Positions 17,674 to 26,236 of a DNA stretch of 64,000 nt are shown in pieces. The notes below the pieces were generated by a model that was given only the letters and a program-made list of their open reading frames with translations, was not told the origin of the DNA and searched no databases. How positions within the stretch are numbered: position 1 is the first letter of the stretch; every line of letters starts with the position of its first letter. A program made the translations under genes and the position numbers. The stretch comes from Ensifer adhaerens (GTDB lineage Bacteria; Pseudomonadota; Alphaproteobacteria; Rhizobiales; Rhizobiaceae): assembly GCF_002940685.1 (NCBI RefSeq), contig NZ_PNFP01000003.1, forward strand, positions 434,001-498,000, given 5' to 3'.

Positions 17674-18978
17674 TTAGTTGCCGGCCGCGGCGGCAATCGC
17701 CGCGTTGGCCTTCTCGACACCTTCGGTCAGGGCAGCCTTTGCGTCCTTCTGCCCGGCAAGCATGGCCTCGAACTGTTCGTTGAGGATGTCGCGAACCTGG
17801 GGAAGATTGACGAGGCGGACCCCCTTGGAGTTTTCCGTCGGCGCCTTGCCCATCATCTGCTTGATCGGGGTTTCGCGACCGGGGTTCTTTTCATAGAAGC
17901 CGGACTTCTTGGTTTCTTCATAGGCTGCAAGCGTCACCGGCAGATAGCCGGAGACCTGATGGAGCTGAGCCTGGGTTTCCGTTTTCGACAGGAAATGGAA
18001 GAACTCCGCAACGCCCTTGTATTCGGCGTCTTCCTTGCCGGCAAACACCCAGAGACTTGCGCCGCCGGGAATGGTGTTCTGAGGACCGTGGCCTTCATAA
18101 TAGGGAAGCTGGCCGACGCCGTAATTGATGCCGGATTTCACGATGTCGCCGAGGCCACCGGAAGACTCCGTCAGGATGGCGCATTCGCCCGACATGAAGA
18201 GCTGCTTTGCTTCCGATGTGCGGCCGCCATAACGGAACGTGCCGTCCTTGGCGAGATCCGCAATCGACTGGAAGTGCTCGACGAAGAGCGGGGCATCGAT
18301 CTTCAGCTCCACGTCCAGGCCGGCAAGCCCGTTTTCGTTGGTGCCATAGGGCACGTTGTTCCAGGCAGAAAAATTCTCGGTCTGGATCCAGGTCAGCCAG
18401 GTCGAGGTGAAACCGCAATTCGCCGCGCCACTTGCCTTGATCTTCTTGGCGGCATCGAACACTTCGGGCCAGGTTGCCGGTGGTTTCTCCGCGTCGAGAC
18501 CAGCCTTCGAGAAGGCATCCTTGTTGTAGTAGAGGATCGGTGAGGACGAGTTGAACGGGAAGGACAACATCGTGCCGTCGGGCTTGGAGTAATATGCGAC
18601 GATGCCCGGCAGGTACTGGTCCTTGTTGAATTCGTAGCCACCCTTCTTGAGGACGTCGACAACCGGGACCACGGCGCCTTCAGCGCCCAGCATCACGCCG
18701 CTGCCGGCGTCGAAGACCTGCAGAATGGCGGGAGCCTGCTTGGAGCGGAAAGCGGCGATGCCCGCGTTCAGCGTCTCGCCATAGGTGCCCTTGAACACAG
18801 GGACAATCTTGTACTCCGACTGGCTTTCGTTGAACTCCTTGGCAAGCCTTTCGACCGTTTCGTTGTTGGCGCCGGTCATCGCGTGCCACCAGGAAAGCTC
18901 CGTTGCTGCCAGAGCGTCCGAGGCGGCAACGATCGAAAGCGCGGATGTGGCCGCAAGGGCCCACTTGGATACTCGCAT
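17674..18978 (-). CDS. ugpB: sn-Glycerol-3-phosphate-binding protein UgpB
   Basis: The 434-residue periplasmic protein starts at the ATG 18976-18978, chosen for GGGAGG ten bases upstream; an ATG pair six codons earlier lacks a site. The signal peptide ends near DALA-ATELSWWHAM. ELSWWHAM, YNKDAFSKAGLD, TWPEVFDAAKKI and GGASLWVF are typical UgpB blocks that shape the glycerophosphate site. It is the first gene of ugpBAEC. Its leader contains GAACGA repeats of a DeoR/GlpR-like kind, but I see no Pho box, so induction may follow glycerol phosphate rather than phosphate starvation. Confidence 0.92.
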   Translation of the reverse strand: MRVSKWALAATSALSIVAASDALAATELSWWHAMTGANNETVERLAKEFNESQSEYKIVPVFKGTYGETLNAGIAAFRSKQAPAILQVFDAGSGVMLGAEGAVVPVVDVLKKGGYEFNKDQYLPGIVAYYSKPDGTMLSFPFNSSSPILYYNKDAFSKAGLDAEKPPATWPEVFDAAKKIKASGAANCGFTSTWLTWIQTENFSAWNNVPYGTNENGLAGLDVELKIDAPLFVEHFQSIADLAKDGTFRYGGRTSEAKQLFMSGECAILTESSGGLGDIVKSGINYGVGQLPYYEGHGPQNTIPGGASLWVFAGKEDAEYKGVAEFFHFLSKTETQAQLHQVSGYLPVTLAAYEETKKSGFYEKNPGRETPIKQMMGKAPTENSKGVRLVNLPQVRDILNEQFEAMLAGQKDAKAALTEGVEKANAAIAAAAGN

Positions 18979-19040
18979 GAAGGTTCCTCCCATCATTAAG
19001 ACGAAAATGTTTGTCCTCGGGCGCGTCAGCTCTCCTCAAT

Positions 19041-19119
19041 CAGACGCGTCTGGCTTTCGTGGCGAAAGCGACCTGATTAAAAACGAACGAGAACGAACCC
19101 GCAAGAGAAAATGGAACGA
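19041..19119. promoter_or_regulatory. ugpB leader with dyads and GAACGA direct repeats
   Basis: CAGACGCGTCTG (19041-19052) is a perfect palindrome and is followed by GCTTTCG-TGG-CGAAAGC (19053-19069). Further from the gene, GAACGA occurs at 19085, 19091 and 19114; read on the coding strand these are TCGTTC repeats, the kind of direct repeat bound by DeoR-family (GlpR-like) repressors. I see no CTGTCAT-type Pho box here. The rest of 18979-19321 shows nothing else I can support. Confidence 0.35.
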
Positions 19120-19321
19120 GAAAACCGAAGATATTGTGGATCGGAATATTCATTCTGCTTTATATGCGCGATAACTAAATCAGATGATGGCGATGGAAGG
19201 ATCATCGCCGATCATGCGCCGCCAATCGTTTGATGCCCGGAAAATGCGCGCAAGGGCTCGAAGAGCGGGCATCCGCTGCGACGGCTGCCGGCCTGCGCGC
19301 TCGATGGATCCGCCAAGACAG

Positions 19322-19639
19322 CTATGGCCGCGTGCCGACGACCGGAAGCGCTGCCTGACGTCGAGGCGCGCTCGAGGGATCGTTGCAAACGCAATGAACA
19401 CGCGGACGATACCCGCGCCTTCGCTTGCTCCTCAGGACATCCAGGAACAGCGTGACTGCCTGCATTTCGTCGTCGAAGTGATGGGCCATCGATTGTCCCG
19501 AGGTGCCGATCCGGCCCCAGCGGCGCGTCAGACACGCAGTTCCAAACAGCGTCCGCTCAATCGACATGGCATAGAAGCGAGCCATGTTTGCGCTCGCATC
19601 CGTTCTCTCGACATAGAGGTGATAGGGCTGATTAAGCAT
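19322..19639 (-). CDS. WGR-domain mini-protein
   Basis: The 105-residue protein from the ATG at 19637-19639 is almost entirely a WGR domain. It has the defining RRWGRIGTSGQ (about 39-49) and the following FDDEMQAVTLFLDVLRSKRRRGYRPR. WGR domains are nucleic-acid-associated modules found in PARPs and as short single-domain proteins in rhizobia, where their role is not settled. A TTG six codons upstream is also possible; neither start has a good ribosome site. The C-terminal 25 residues are not recognisable. It lies between the ugp and TRAP operons with no evident partner. Confidence 0.7.
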   Translation of the reverse strand: MLNQPYHLYVERTDASANMARFYAMSIERTLFGTACLTRRWGRIGTSGQSMAHHFDDEMQAVTLFLDVLRSKRRRGYRPRVHCVCNDPSSAPRRQAALPVVGTRP

Positions 19640-19681
19640 GGGACGACGATGGGCCAAGGAGGTGCCGCGCGTCCAACGAGA

Positions 19682-19715
19682 GTTTTGAATCGATCGCAGC
19701 CGATCGATTCAAAAC
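19682..19715. repeat. Perfect 15-bp inverted repeat
   Basis: GTTTTGAATCGATCG (19682-19696) and CGATCGATTCAAAAC (19701-19715) flank CAGC. It lies 22 bases after the dctM stop and 43 before the WGR start. It could be the end hairpin of the TRAP operon, but there is no T-run. The GAATCGATTC-like core also resembles LacI-type operators in rhizobia. Confidence 0.5.
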
Positions 19716-19736
19716 GTTGATGTGTGCCTGGCCGTG

Positions 19737-21050
19737 TTATTGCACGGCGGTCGTTCCATAGACGAGATTCGGCAGCCACAGCGACAGCTGCGGGAACATG
19801 CTCAGCATCACGAGCAGCACCATCATCATCGCCAGGTAAGGCAGCACCTCGCGGGCATAGGCCATCATCGGCACCTTCAGCACCATGGACGAGATGTACA
19901 TCAGCCCCCCGACCGGCGGGGTGATGCCGGCAATGGTCAGGTTGGTGATGAAGACGACGCCGAAATGCACCCGGTCGATCCCGACGCCGTCGATGATCGG
20001 GATCAGCATCGGGGTCAGGATGATGAGCGCTGCCGATCCCTCGATCGCCGTGCCGATGACGATCAGCAGAACGTTGATAAGAAGCAGCATCAGGAGCGGA
20101 TTATCAGTTGCACCGCCGAGCCAGCCGGACATGGCCTGCGGCACCTGTTCCCAGGCGAGATAGAAGCCGAAGGCGGCCGCCGCGCAGATCATGATCATCA
20201 CCACGGCGGAATCGCGCACCGCCTCGGCCAGCACCTCGGGGATCTGGCGAAAGGTGAACTCGCGATAGCCGAAGACGGCGACGAAGAGCACGTAGACGAC
20301 GACAACCGCGCCGGCCTCCGTGGTGGTGAAGATGCCGTAGCGCGTGCCCGCGAAGATGACGACCGGGATCGACAGCGCCCAGAGGCCGTCGATCAGCGCC
20401 CGGCTCGCCTCCGCCCTGCTGGCGCGCTCCTTGCGCAGCGGCTTGTAACCGCGCTTGCGGGCGATGAAATAGGTGGTGATCATCAGACCGGTCGCGAGCA
20501 CCAGGCCAGGCACGACGCCGGCGGCAAAGAGCCGACCGATCGAGGTTTCGGCCAGGAAGCCATAGACGATGAGACCGATCGAAGGCGGAATCAGGCTGGT
20601 GATGATCGCCGCCGAGGAGGTGATGACGGCGGCGAAGGCACGGCTATAGCCCCGTTCCGACATTTCGACGCCGAGCGTCTTTGCGAGCATTGCAGCGTCG
20701 GCGTTGGCCGACGCGGTGAGGCCGCCGAGAAGCGTGCCGAGCACCGTGCACATCTGCGCCAGCGCGCCGGTCATGTGACCGACCATGACGTCGGCAAGCG
20801 CCAGCAGGCGGCGGGTGATGCCCGATGCGTTCATGATGCAGCCGGCAAGCACGAAGAGCGGCAGCGCCAGCAGCGACACGGACTGGCTGCCCTCGGCCAT
20901 CTCCTGTGCGAAGTTGGCAAGCGGGATCATGTCCATGTTGATGAAGAAGAAGGCGAGCGCCCCGATCGCCATCGCCCAGGTGATCGGCGTCGACAACAGG
21001 AAGAGGACGACGACGAGGAGCGAGGGGCCGGCAAGATGAAAGAAGGTCAT
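19737..21050 (-). CDS. TRAP transporter large permease (DctM family)
   Basis: The 437-residue inner-membrane protein has about twelve hydrophobic segments, of the DctM (ion transporter superfamily) type. Typical blocks are LPLFVLAGCIMNASGI, GGLTASANADAAML and FVITNLTIAGITPPVGG near the C-terminus (the last written on the protein as VVFITNLTIAGITPPVGG). It uses a Na+ or H+ gradient to bring in the ligand delivered by the DctP protein. Its ATG overlaps the dctQ stop as ATGA. It is the last gene of the TRAP set that follows the fucose-type enzymes. Confidence 0.92.
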   Translation of the reverse strand: MTFFHLAGPSLLVVVLFLLSTPITWAMAIGALAFFFINMDMIPLANFAQEMAEGSQSVSLLALPLFVLAGCIMNASGITRRLLALADVMVGHMTGALAQMCTVLGTLLGGLTASANADAAMLAKTLGVEMSERGYSRAFAAVITSSAAIITSLIPPSIGLIVYGFLAETSIGRLFAAGVVPGLVLATGLMITTYFIARKRGYKPLRKERASRAEASRALIDGLWALSIPVVIFAGTRYGIFTTTEAGAVVVVYVLFVAVFGYREFTFRQIPEVLAEAVRDSAVVMIMICAAAAFGFYLAWEQVPQAMSGWLGGATDNPLLMLLLINVLLIVIGTAIEGSAALIILTPMLIPIIDGVGIDRVHFGVVFITNLTIAGITPPVGGLMYISSMVLKVPMMAYAREVLPYLAMMMVLLVMLSMFPQLSLWLPNLVYGTTAVQ

Positions 21051-21559
21051 ATCAGCGATTCCACATTGCGGTGCAGGCGTTCGGTCCAGGGTCTTTCGAC
21101 AATCAGGTGCTGGAGGAACATGCCGGCCGACGCCAGCGCCAGCGGCCCGTAGGAGAGACTGCGCGACAGGTCCATCGCGATCGTGTGCACGTGGCGCGAC
21201 GTCCAGGCCTGCCAGCCGAAGAGAACGGTCATGACGATGAAGAACAGCGCCAGCAGCAGATAGTTGAACCAGGCGATCGCCTGCTGCCAGCCGTTGGGCA
21301 GCGCTGCGACGAGCACGTCGATTGCCGCGTGGGTGCCGAGACGAACGCCGGCGACCGCGCCGAAGAAGACGAGATAGGCAAAGGCCATGATCGCCAGCTC
21401 ATAGGTCCAGGCAGCCGGCTGCGGGAAGATGTAGCGGCTGACGACGCCCCAGAGGATCGAAAAGACGATGACGAGGAGTGCCGCGACGCCGATCGCTTCA
21501 TCGGCGCGCCGCAGGCTGAAGAGAGGAGCGGTCTCTTCAGGGGAAGGTGAGGTTTCCAT
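21047..21559 (-). CDS. TRAP transporter small permease (DctQ family)
   Basis: The 170-residue membrane protein has four hydrophobic segments typical of DctQ, including the block RLGTHAAIDVLV after the second. I prefer the ATG at 21557-21559 because GAGG lies five bases upstream; an in-frame ATG at 21572-21574 would add five residues. It couples the periplasmic DctP protein to the large permease. It lies between dctP (139 bases upstream) and dctM (overlapping). Confidence 0.88.
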   Translation of the reverse strand: METSPSPEETAPLFSLRRADEAIGVAALLVIVFSILWGVVSRYIFPQPAAWTYELAIMAFAYLVFFGAVAGVRLGTHAAIDVLVAALPNGWQQAIAWFNYLLLALFFIVMTVLFGWQAWTSRHVHTIAMDLSRSLSYGPLALASAGMFLQHLIVERPWTERLHRNVESLI

Positions 21560-21698
21560 AACGGCCTCAATCATTTTGAAAGGCGAAACAGAGCCGGCGC
21601 TTGAACCGGCCGATGGCTTTGCGTCCGGGCACCGGCTGATCGGCCCCGACGCGATCGCGACGCGGCATCTCTATCGCCGCGTCGCGCAATTGCCGGCT

Positions 21699-22676
21699 TT
21701 ACTGTGCCATCGCCTTCTGGACCTGGTCGTACATGCCAGGGGTGATGTTCGGCACTTTCTCGTAGGCCGCGCGCGAGGCTTCGATGAAGGCCGGGATATC
21801 GATGTCGGTGACGATCTCGACGCCGGAGGCCGAAAGCTGCTTGGCGTAGGCGTCATCCGTTTCGAGCGTCATCGCCGTCAGTTCCTTGGCGATCGTCTGG
21901 CCTTCCTCGAGCAGGATTTTCTGCAGGTCTTCCGGCAATCCGTTGAAGAACTGGCTGGACGCCACCCACGCCGTGAACATGATCTGGTGGCCGGTCTTGG
22001 AGATGACGTTGCGGGTCTCGTTGAGCTTTGCGCCGGCGATCGAGCCGAAGGGGCCCTCTGCCGCATCGACGACCCCGGTCTGAAGGGCGTTGTAGACGTC
22101 GCCCCACGGCAGTTCCGTCGGCCGTGCGCCGTAGTTGCCGAAGGTCGCCATCATGATCGGCGACGAGGGAACGCGGATGGTGACGCCGGCAAGATCGGCC
22201 GGTGAGCGCACCGGCTTGTTCGCGATGATGTGACGATAGCCGAAAAGACCGTTCGGCATGATGATCTTGATGCCCTGCGCCTCCAGCTTGCCGGAGAGTT
22301 CCTTGTAGAGGTCGGACGCGAAGAGGCGGTCCGTCGCCGCCAGATCCGGGTAGACATAGGGGCCTGCCAGAATGGAGAGATCCGGCACGAACTGGCCGAG
22401 CTGACCGTAGTCCGTGGCGCTGAGCAGGCTTGCGCCGCTCATGACCATCTCGTTGACCTTCTTCTGCGCGCCCAGTTGATCGCCGGTCATGACGGTGATC
22501 GCGATACGGCCGCCCGAGCGTTCACCGACGCGCTCGGCGTAGGTCTTCATCGCCTTGACGATCGGCTCGTTGGGGTTCACCTGCGACGTCGAGAACCGCA
22601 GGCTGTATTCCTGCGCCTGAGCGACGCCGCAAAAGGACAGGGCAGCCATGGCAGCAGCCAGAACAAGGGTCTTCAT
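21699..22676 (-). CDS. TRAP transporter binding protein (DctP family)
   Basis: The 325-residue periplasmic protein has a signal peptide ending VAQA-QEYSLRFS. The DctP signature is present: the arginine of the block GVTIRVPSSPIMMATFGNYGARPTELPW (about 150-177), which salt-bridges a ligand carboxylate. The conserved PWGDVYNALQTGVVDAAEG follows. The ligand is therefore probably a sugar acid or other carboxylate, which fits the fuconate-type enzymes upstream. The promoter region carries the TGAAT-N5-ATTCA dyad at 22718-22736 shared with other promoters in this window. Confidence 0.92.
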   Translation of the reverse strand: MKTLVLAAAMAALSFCGVAQAQEYSLRFSTSQVNPNEPIVKAMKTYAERVGERSGGRIAITVMTGDQLGAQKKVNEMVMSGASLLSATDYGQLGQFVPDLSILAGPYVYPDLAATDRLFASDLYKELSGKLEAQGIKIIMPNGLFGYRHIIANKPVRSPADLAGVTIRVPSSPIMMATFGNYGARPTELPWGDVYNALQTGVVDAAEGPFGSIAGAKLNETRNVISKTGHQIMFTAWVASSQFFNGLPEDLQKILLEEGQTIAKELTAMTLETDDAYAKQLSASGVEIVTDIDIPAFIEASRAAYEKVPNITPGMYDQVQKAMAQ

Positions 22677-22717
22677 CTTTCCTCCTCTTTCCGGACTCCC
22701 CTCCGGAATTCACAATG

Positions 22718-22736
22718 AATGAATAGATCATTCATA
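22718..22736. promoter_or_regulatory. TGAAT-N5-ATTCA operator-like dyad before dctP
   Basis: AATGAAT-AGATC-ATTCATA lies 41 bases before the dctP start. It matches the dyads at 33143, 34075 and 39555 in both half-sites and spacing. Confidence 0.55.
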
Positions 22737-22801
22737 AATGAACGCATGCCGTCAAGAGGCGGCATGCCACGGCGCGTGGAAAGGAAGCGAATAACGACGA
22801 A

Positions 22802-22827
22802 GCCGGAGCAGTTCTCACTGCTCCGGC
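22802..22827 (-). terminator. Hairpin after the fuconate dehydratase gene
   Basis: GCCGGAGCAG (22802-22811) and CTGCTCCGGC (22818-22827) form a perfect 10-bp stem, 45 bases after the fucD stop. On the minus strand TTCGTCGTTATT follows. It separates the enzyme operon from the TRAP genes, which have their own control site. Confidence 0.6.
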
Positions 22828-22871
22828 CTCACATTCTTAAAGACTGTATTTTTATATGAAAGTTTCTCGCA

Positions 22872-24149
22872 CTAACCGCCGAACGTGTATTCGGCGATCG
22901 ATTGCGGCTTCATCTCGATCGAGAAGCCGGGCCGTTGCGGCGGCATGTAGGCGGCATTCTCGATGACGCAGGGGTCGAGGAAATGTTCGTGCAGATGGTC
23001 GACATACTCGATGACGCGGCCGTCCTTCGTGCCGGAGACGGCGACATAGTCGATCATCGACAGGTGCTGCACATATTCGCACAAGCCCACACCGCCGGCA
23101 TGCGGCCAGACCGGCAGCCCGTATTTGGCGGCAACGAGCAGAACTGCCAGCACTTCGTTCAAGCCGCCCATGCGGCACGAGTCGATCTGGACGATGTCGA
23201 TCGCGCCCTCGGCGATGAACTGCTTGAACATGATGCGGTTCTGGCACATCTCGCCGGTCGCGACCTTCACCGGACCGATCGCTTCGCGGATCTTGCGGTG
23301 CCCGGCTACATCGTCGGGGTTCGTGGGCTCCTCGATGAAGAAGGGCTTGGCGAAGGCGAGCTGCTTGACCCAGTCGATCGCCTCGCCGACCTCCCAGACC
23401 TGGTTGGCGTCGATCATCAGATAGCGCTCGGGCCCGATCACCTCACGCGCGATCGTCAGCCGCCGGATGTCGTCGGCAAGATCGCGGCCGACCTTCATCT
23501 TGATGTGATTGAAGCCCTCGTCGATCGCCTCCTGGGCAAGGCGCCTGAGCTTGTCGTCGTCATAACCGAGCCAGCCGGCGGACGTCGTGTAGCAGGCATA
23601 GCCCTCCCGCTCGAGCGTCGCGATGCGCTGCGCCTTGCCCGATTCGGCCTTGCGCAAGATCGCGATCGCTTCATCGCGGGTCAGCACATCCGTCATGTAG
23701 CGGTAGTCGACGATGTCGGCGATCTCTTCCGGCGACATGTCGGCGACCAGCCGCCAGACGGGCTTGCCCGCTTCCTTGGCCAAGAGATCCCAGACGGCGT
23801 TGACCACGGCACCGGTGGCGAGATGCATCGCCCCCTTCTCCGGGCCGATCCAGCGCAACTGGCTGTCGCTCGTCAGGTGCCGCCAGAAGCGGCCGGGATG
23901 GGCGAGGATGTCTGCCGTATCCTGGCCAACGATCAGGTGCCGCATGGCCTTGATCGCCATGCAGCAGATGTCGTTGCCGCGGCCGATGGTAAAGGTGAGA
24001 CCATGGCCAGCAACGCCCTCCCTGTCGGTGTCGAGGATGACATAGGCCGCGGAGTAGTCCGGGTCCGGGTTCATCGCGTCGGAACCGTCGAGGCTCTGCG
24101 AAGTGGGAAAGCGCAGGTCGAAGACGCGCAGGTCAGTGATGCGGGTCAT
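22872..24149 (-). CDS. L-fuconate dehydratase
   Basis: The 425-residue cytoplasmic enolase-superfamily enzyme converts L-fuconate to 2-keto-3-deoxy-L-fuconate. The N-terminal block VFDLRFPTSQSLDGSDAMNPDPDYSAAYV matches the known Xanthomonas FucD family closely. Catalytic features are KMKVGRD (Lys-x-Lys), MIDANQVW (metal Asp), FIEEPT (metal Glu), ATGEMCQN (metal Glu) and WPHAGG (general base His). The ATG at 24147-24149 has GGAG upstream; a GTG two codons earlier is the alternative. It is the last enzyme gene of the minus-strand operon. Confidence 0.9.
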   Translation of the reverse strand: MTRITDLRVFDLRFPTSQSLDGSDAMNPDPDYSAAYVILDTDREGVAGHGLTFTIGRGNDICCMAIKAMRHLIVGQDTADILAHPGRFWRHLTSDSQLRWIGPEKGAMHLATGAVVNAVWDLLAKEAGKPVWRLVADMSPEEIADIVDYRYMTDVLTRDEAIAILRKAESGKAQRIATLEREGYACYTTSAGWLGYDDDKLRRLAQEAIDEGFNHIKMKVGRDLADDIRRLTIAREVIGPERYLMIDANQVWEVGEAIDWVKQLAFAKPFFIEEPTNPDDVAGHRKIREAIGPVKVATGEMCQNRIMFKQFIAEGAIDIVQIDSCRMGGLNEVLAVLLVAAKYGLPVWPHAGGVGLCEYVQHLSMIDYVAVSGTKDGRVIEYVDHLHEHFLDPCVIENAAYMPPQRPGFSIEMKPQSIAEYTFGG

Positions 24150-24170
24150 GGTCACTCCAGTCGATGGGTA

Positions 24171-25016
24171 TCAATTGTCCGCGCGAACGGACTGCTTCTG
24201 GCTGCCGAGGCCCTCGATGCCGAGTTCGACGACATCACCGGCCTTGAGGTAACGCGGCGGCTTCATGCCCATGCCGACGCCGGGCGGGGTGCCGGTGGAG
24301 ATGATGTCGCCCGGCTGCAACGACATGAACTGCGACAGGTACGAAACGAGATAGGCGACGCCATAGACCATGGTCTTCGACGAGCCGTTCTGCATGGTCT
24401 CGCCATTGACCTTCAGCCACATCGGCAGGTTCTGCGGATCCGGGACCTCGTCCTTGGTCACGAGCCAGGGGCCTGTCGGGCCAAAGGTGTCGCAGGACTT
24501 GCCCTTGGTCCACTGGCCCTGGCGCTCGATCTGGAAGGCGCGTTCGGAAACATCGTGCACGGTGCAGTAACCGGCGACGTAGTCGAGGGCCTCGGCCTCG
24601 GTGACGTACTTTGCCTTGCGGCCGATGACGACGCCGAGTTCTACTTCCCAGTCGGTCTTCTCCGAGCCACGCGGGATGACCAGGTCGTCGTTCGGACCGA
24701 CGATCGCCGACGTCGCCTTCATGAAGATGATCGGCTCGGAGGGAACCGTGGCGCCGGTCTCGGCGGCATGGTCGGAATAGTTGAGGCCGATGCAGATGAA
24801 CTTGCCGGTGCCGGCGACGCAGGGGCCGAGGCGCTGGTTGCCGTCGACAGCGGGCAGGCCGGCGAGATCGAGCGCCTTTAGTTCGGCGAGCTTGTCGGGG
24901 TCGAGTGCGGCGCCGGAGAAATCGGCGACGTGGCCCGAGAGGTCGCGCAAGGTACCGCTCGCATCGAGGATGCCCGGCTTTTCCTGACCCGGGAGGCCGT
25001 AACGAAGAAGTTTCAT
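24171..25016 (-). CDS. Fumarylacetoacetate hydrolase family; 2,4-diketo-3-deoxy-L-fuconate hydrolase
   Basis: The 281-residue protein has a FAH domain (about residues 70-275). Metal ligands are seen in DWEVELGVVIG (Glu-x-Glu) and in CTVHDVSERAFQ (Asp), and ICIGLNYSDHAAE opens the domain. In the non-phosphorylating L-fucose pathway this family cleaves 2,4-diketo-3-deoxy-L-fuconate to pyruvate and L-lactate. It is often misnamed ureidoglycolate lyase. Its position between the dehydrogenase (25044) and dehydratase (22872) genes supports the pathway role. Confidence 0.87.
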   Translation of the reverse strand: MKLLRYGLPGQEKPGILDASGTLRDLSGHVADFSGAALDPDKLAELKALDLAGLPAVDGNQRLGPCVAGTGKFICIGLNYSDHAAETGATVPSEPIIFMKATSAIVGPNDDLVIPRGSEKTDWEVELGVVIGRKAKYVTEAEALDYVAGYCTVHDVSERAFQIERQGQWTKGKSCDTFGPTGPWLVTKDEVPDPQNLPMWLKVNGETMQNGSSKTMVYGVAYLVSYLSQFMSLQPGDIISTGTPPGVGMGMKPPRYLKAGDVVELGIEGLGSQKQSVRADN

Positions 25017-25043
25017 GTCTCTGCTTCCTGCTTCTGTGTGTTG

Positions 25044-25778
25044 TCAGATGGTCCAGCCGCCATCGATGGCATAGGCCTGGCCGGTCGTATAGGTGGCGCC
25101 CGCGAGGTGGACGGCAAGGTCGGCGATCTCTTCCGGGGTGCCGAGGCGGCCCATCGGCTGGCGGGCGATGAAGGCGGCCCGCGCCGTTTCATAGTCGCCC
25201 TGAGCGCGCATGCGGTCCTGCAGGGACGGGCTTTCGACCGTACCGGGGCAGATGGCGTTGCAACGGATGCCCTGAGATACGTAATCGGCAGCGACGGCCT
25301 TCGTGAGACCGATGACGGCCGCCTTGGTGACGCCATAGGCGAAGCGGTTCGGCACACCCTTGATGCTGGAAGCGACCGAGGCCATGTTGATGATCGCGCC
25401 ATCCTTGCGCGCAAGCATGCCCGGCAGCACCGCACGGATGGTGCGGATCATCGCCTTGACGTTGAGGTCGAGGGCGAATTCCAGATCGGCGTCCTTCATC
25501 TCCAGGATCGAGCCCGCATGGACGAAGCCGGCGCAGTTGAAGAGGATATCGACGGCGCCGATCTTCGCGACGAGCGCTTCGACGGCCTGCGTGTCGAGCA
25601 CGTCGAGCCGGTGCGTCTCGACGTCGGTTTCCTTGGCGAGTGCTGCGAGCGCATCGGCGTTGATGTCGGTCGCGTGCACCTTGGCGCCGGCTTTTGCGAA
25701 GGCCAAAGCCGAAGCGCGGCCGATGCCTTGAGCCGCAGCCGTAATCAGGACGACCTTGCCTTTAAGATCCGCTGTCAT
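25044..25778 (-). CDS. SDR oxidoreductase; probable 2-keto-3-deoxy-L-fuconate dehydrogenase
   Basis: The 244-residue short-chain dehydrogenase starts at the ATG 25776-25778. It has a NAD-binding TAAAQGIGRA glycine motif (about 13-22), NCAG-type NAG motif, active-site serine region NMASVAS and YGVTK (Tyr-x3-Lys). NAD preference is suggested by ATDIN after the second strand. It is expected to oxidise C4 of 2-keto-3-deoxy-L-fuconate, giving the diketo acid cleaved by the next enzyme. It ends 28 bases before the FAH gene. An L-fucose dehydrogenase role is possible but less likely given the gene order. Confidence 0.82.
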   Translation of the reverse strand: MTADLKGKVVLITAAAQGIGRASALAFAKAGAKVHATDINADALAALAKETDVETHRLDVLDTQAVEALVAKIGAVDILFNCAGFVHAGSILEMKDADLEFALDLNVKAMIRTIRAVLPGMLARKDGAIINMASVASSIKGVPNRFAYGVTKAAVIGLTKAVAADYVSQGIRCNAICPGTVESPSLQDRMRAQGDYETARAAFIARQPMGRLGTPEEIADLAVHLAGATYTTGQAYAIDGGWTI

Positions 25779-25788
25779 TCTCGATCCC

Positions 25789-26235
25789 TCATGCTTTGCG
25801 TTCGACGACCAGGATATGGTCGGCGGCGAGAACGACCTCGCCACGCTGGTTGATAACTTCTAACCGTTCCACGACGCGGCCCGCCTTCGGCCGCTTCGGA
25901 TCGTCCTCCTTGGCGGAGATCGTCACGCGGGTGCGGATCGTATCGCCGATATGAACAGGGCGCACGAAACGCAGACGATCATAGCCGTAGGAAAAGGCAA
26001 CCGGATTGATCAGTGATGCGGTCAGCCCCACGCCGATCGAAAAGATCATGGTGCCGTGGGCGATGCGCTGGCCGCCCGGCAGGGTCTTGGCGAACTCCGC
26101 GTCCATGTGGTGCGGAAAGAAATCGCCGGTGTGGCCGGCATGGACGACGAAGTCGGTCTCGGTGATCGTGCGACCCGTCGTCAGGCGCTCATGGCCGAGC
26201 TCATAGTCTTCGAAATGGATGATCTGTTCCGACAT
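25789..26235 (-). CDS. MaoC-like hot-dog dehydratase
   Basis: The 148-residue protein starts at the ATG 26233-26235, one base after the preceding stop. It has the (R)-hydratase/MaoC fold, but the catalytic GDxNPxH reads GDFFPHH: Asp and His are kept, Asn is Phe. Its block [19 protein letters not shown] is nearly repeated in the second MaoC protein at 38918-39469. A CoA-linked hydratase is unexpected in a sugar-acid pathway, so it may handle a side product or a related substrate. It lies inside the operon between the Gfo/Idh and SDR genes. Confidence 0.78.
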   Translation of the reverse strand: MSEQIIHFEDYELGHERLTTGRTITETDFVVHAGHTGDFFPHHMDAEFAKTLPGGQRIAHGTMIFSIGVGLTASLINPVAFSYGYDRLRFVRPVHIGDTIRTRVTISAKEDDPKRPKAGRVVERLEVINQRGEVVLAADHILVVERKA

Positions 26236-26236
26236 G

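Noticed and set aside
19000-19140. Pho box before ugpB
   Set aside because: No pair of CTGTCAT-like elements with the right spacing could be found by eye.
19184-19720. Plus-strand 178-codon gene
   Set aside because: It overlaps the WGR-domain gene in antisense; only the minus-strand frame has a recognisable domain.
19722-21152. Long plus-strand frame rich in His, Arg and Asp
   Set aside because: It is the antisense of the DctM and DctQ genes; the composition is that of a shadow frame.
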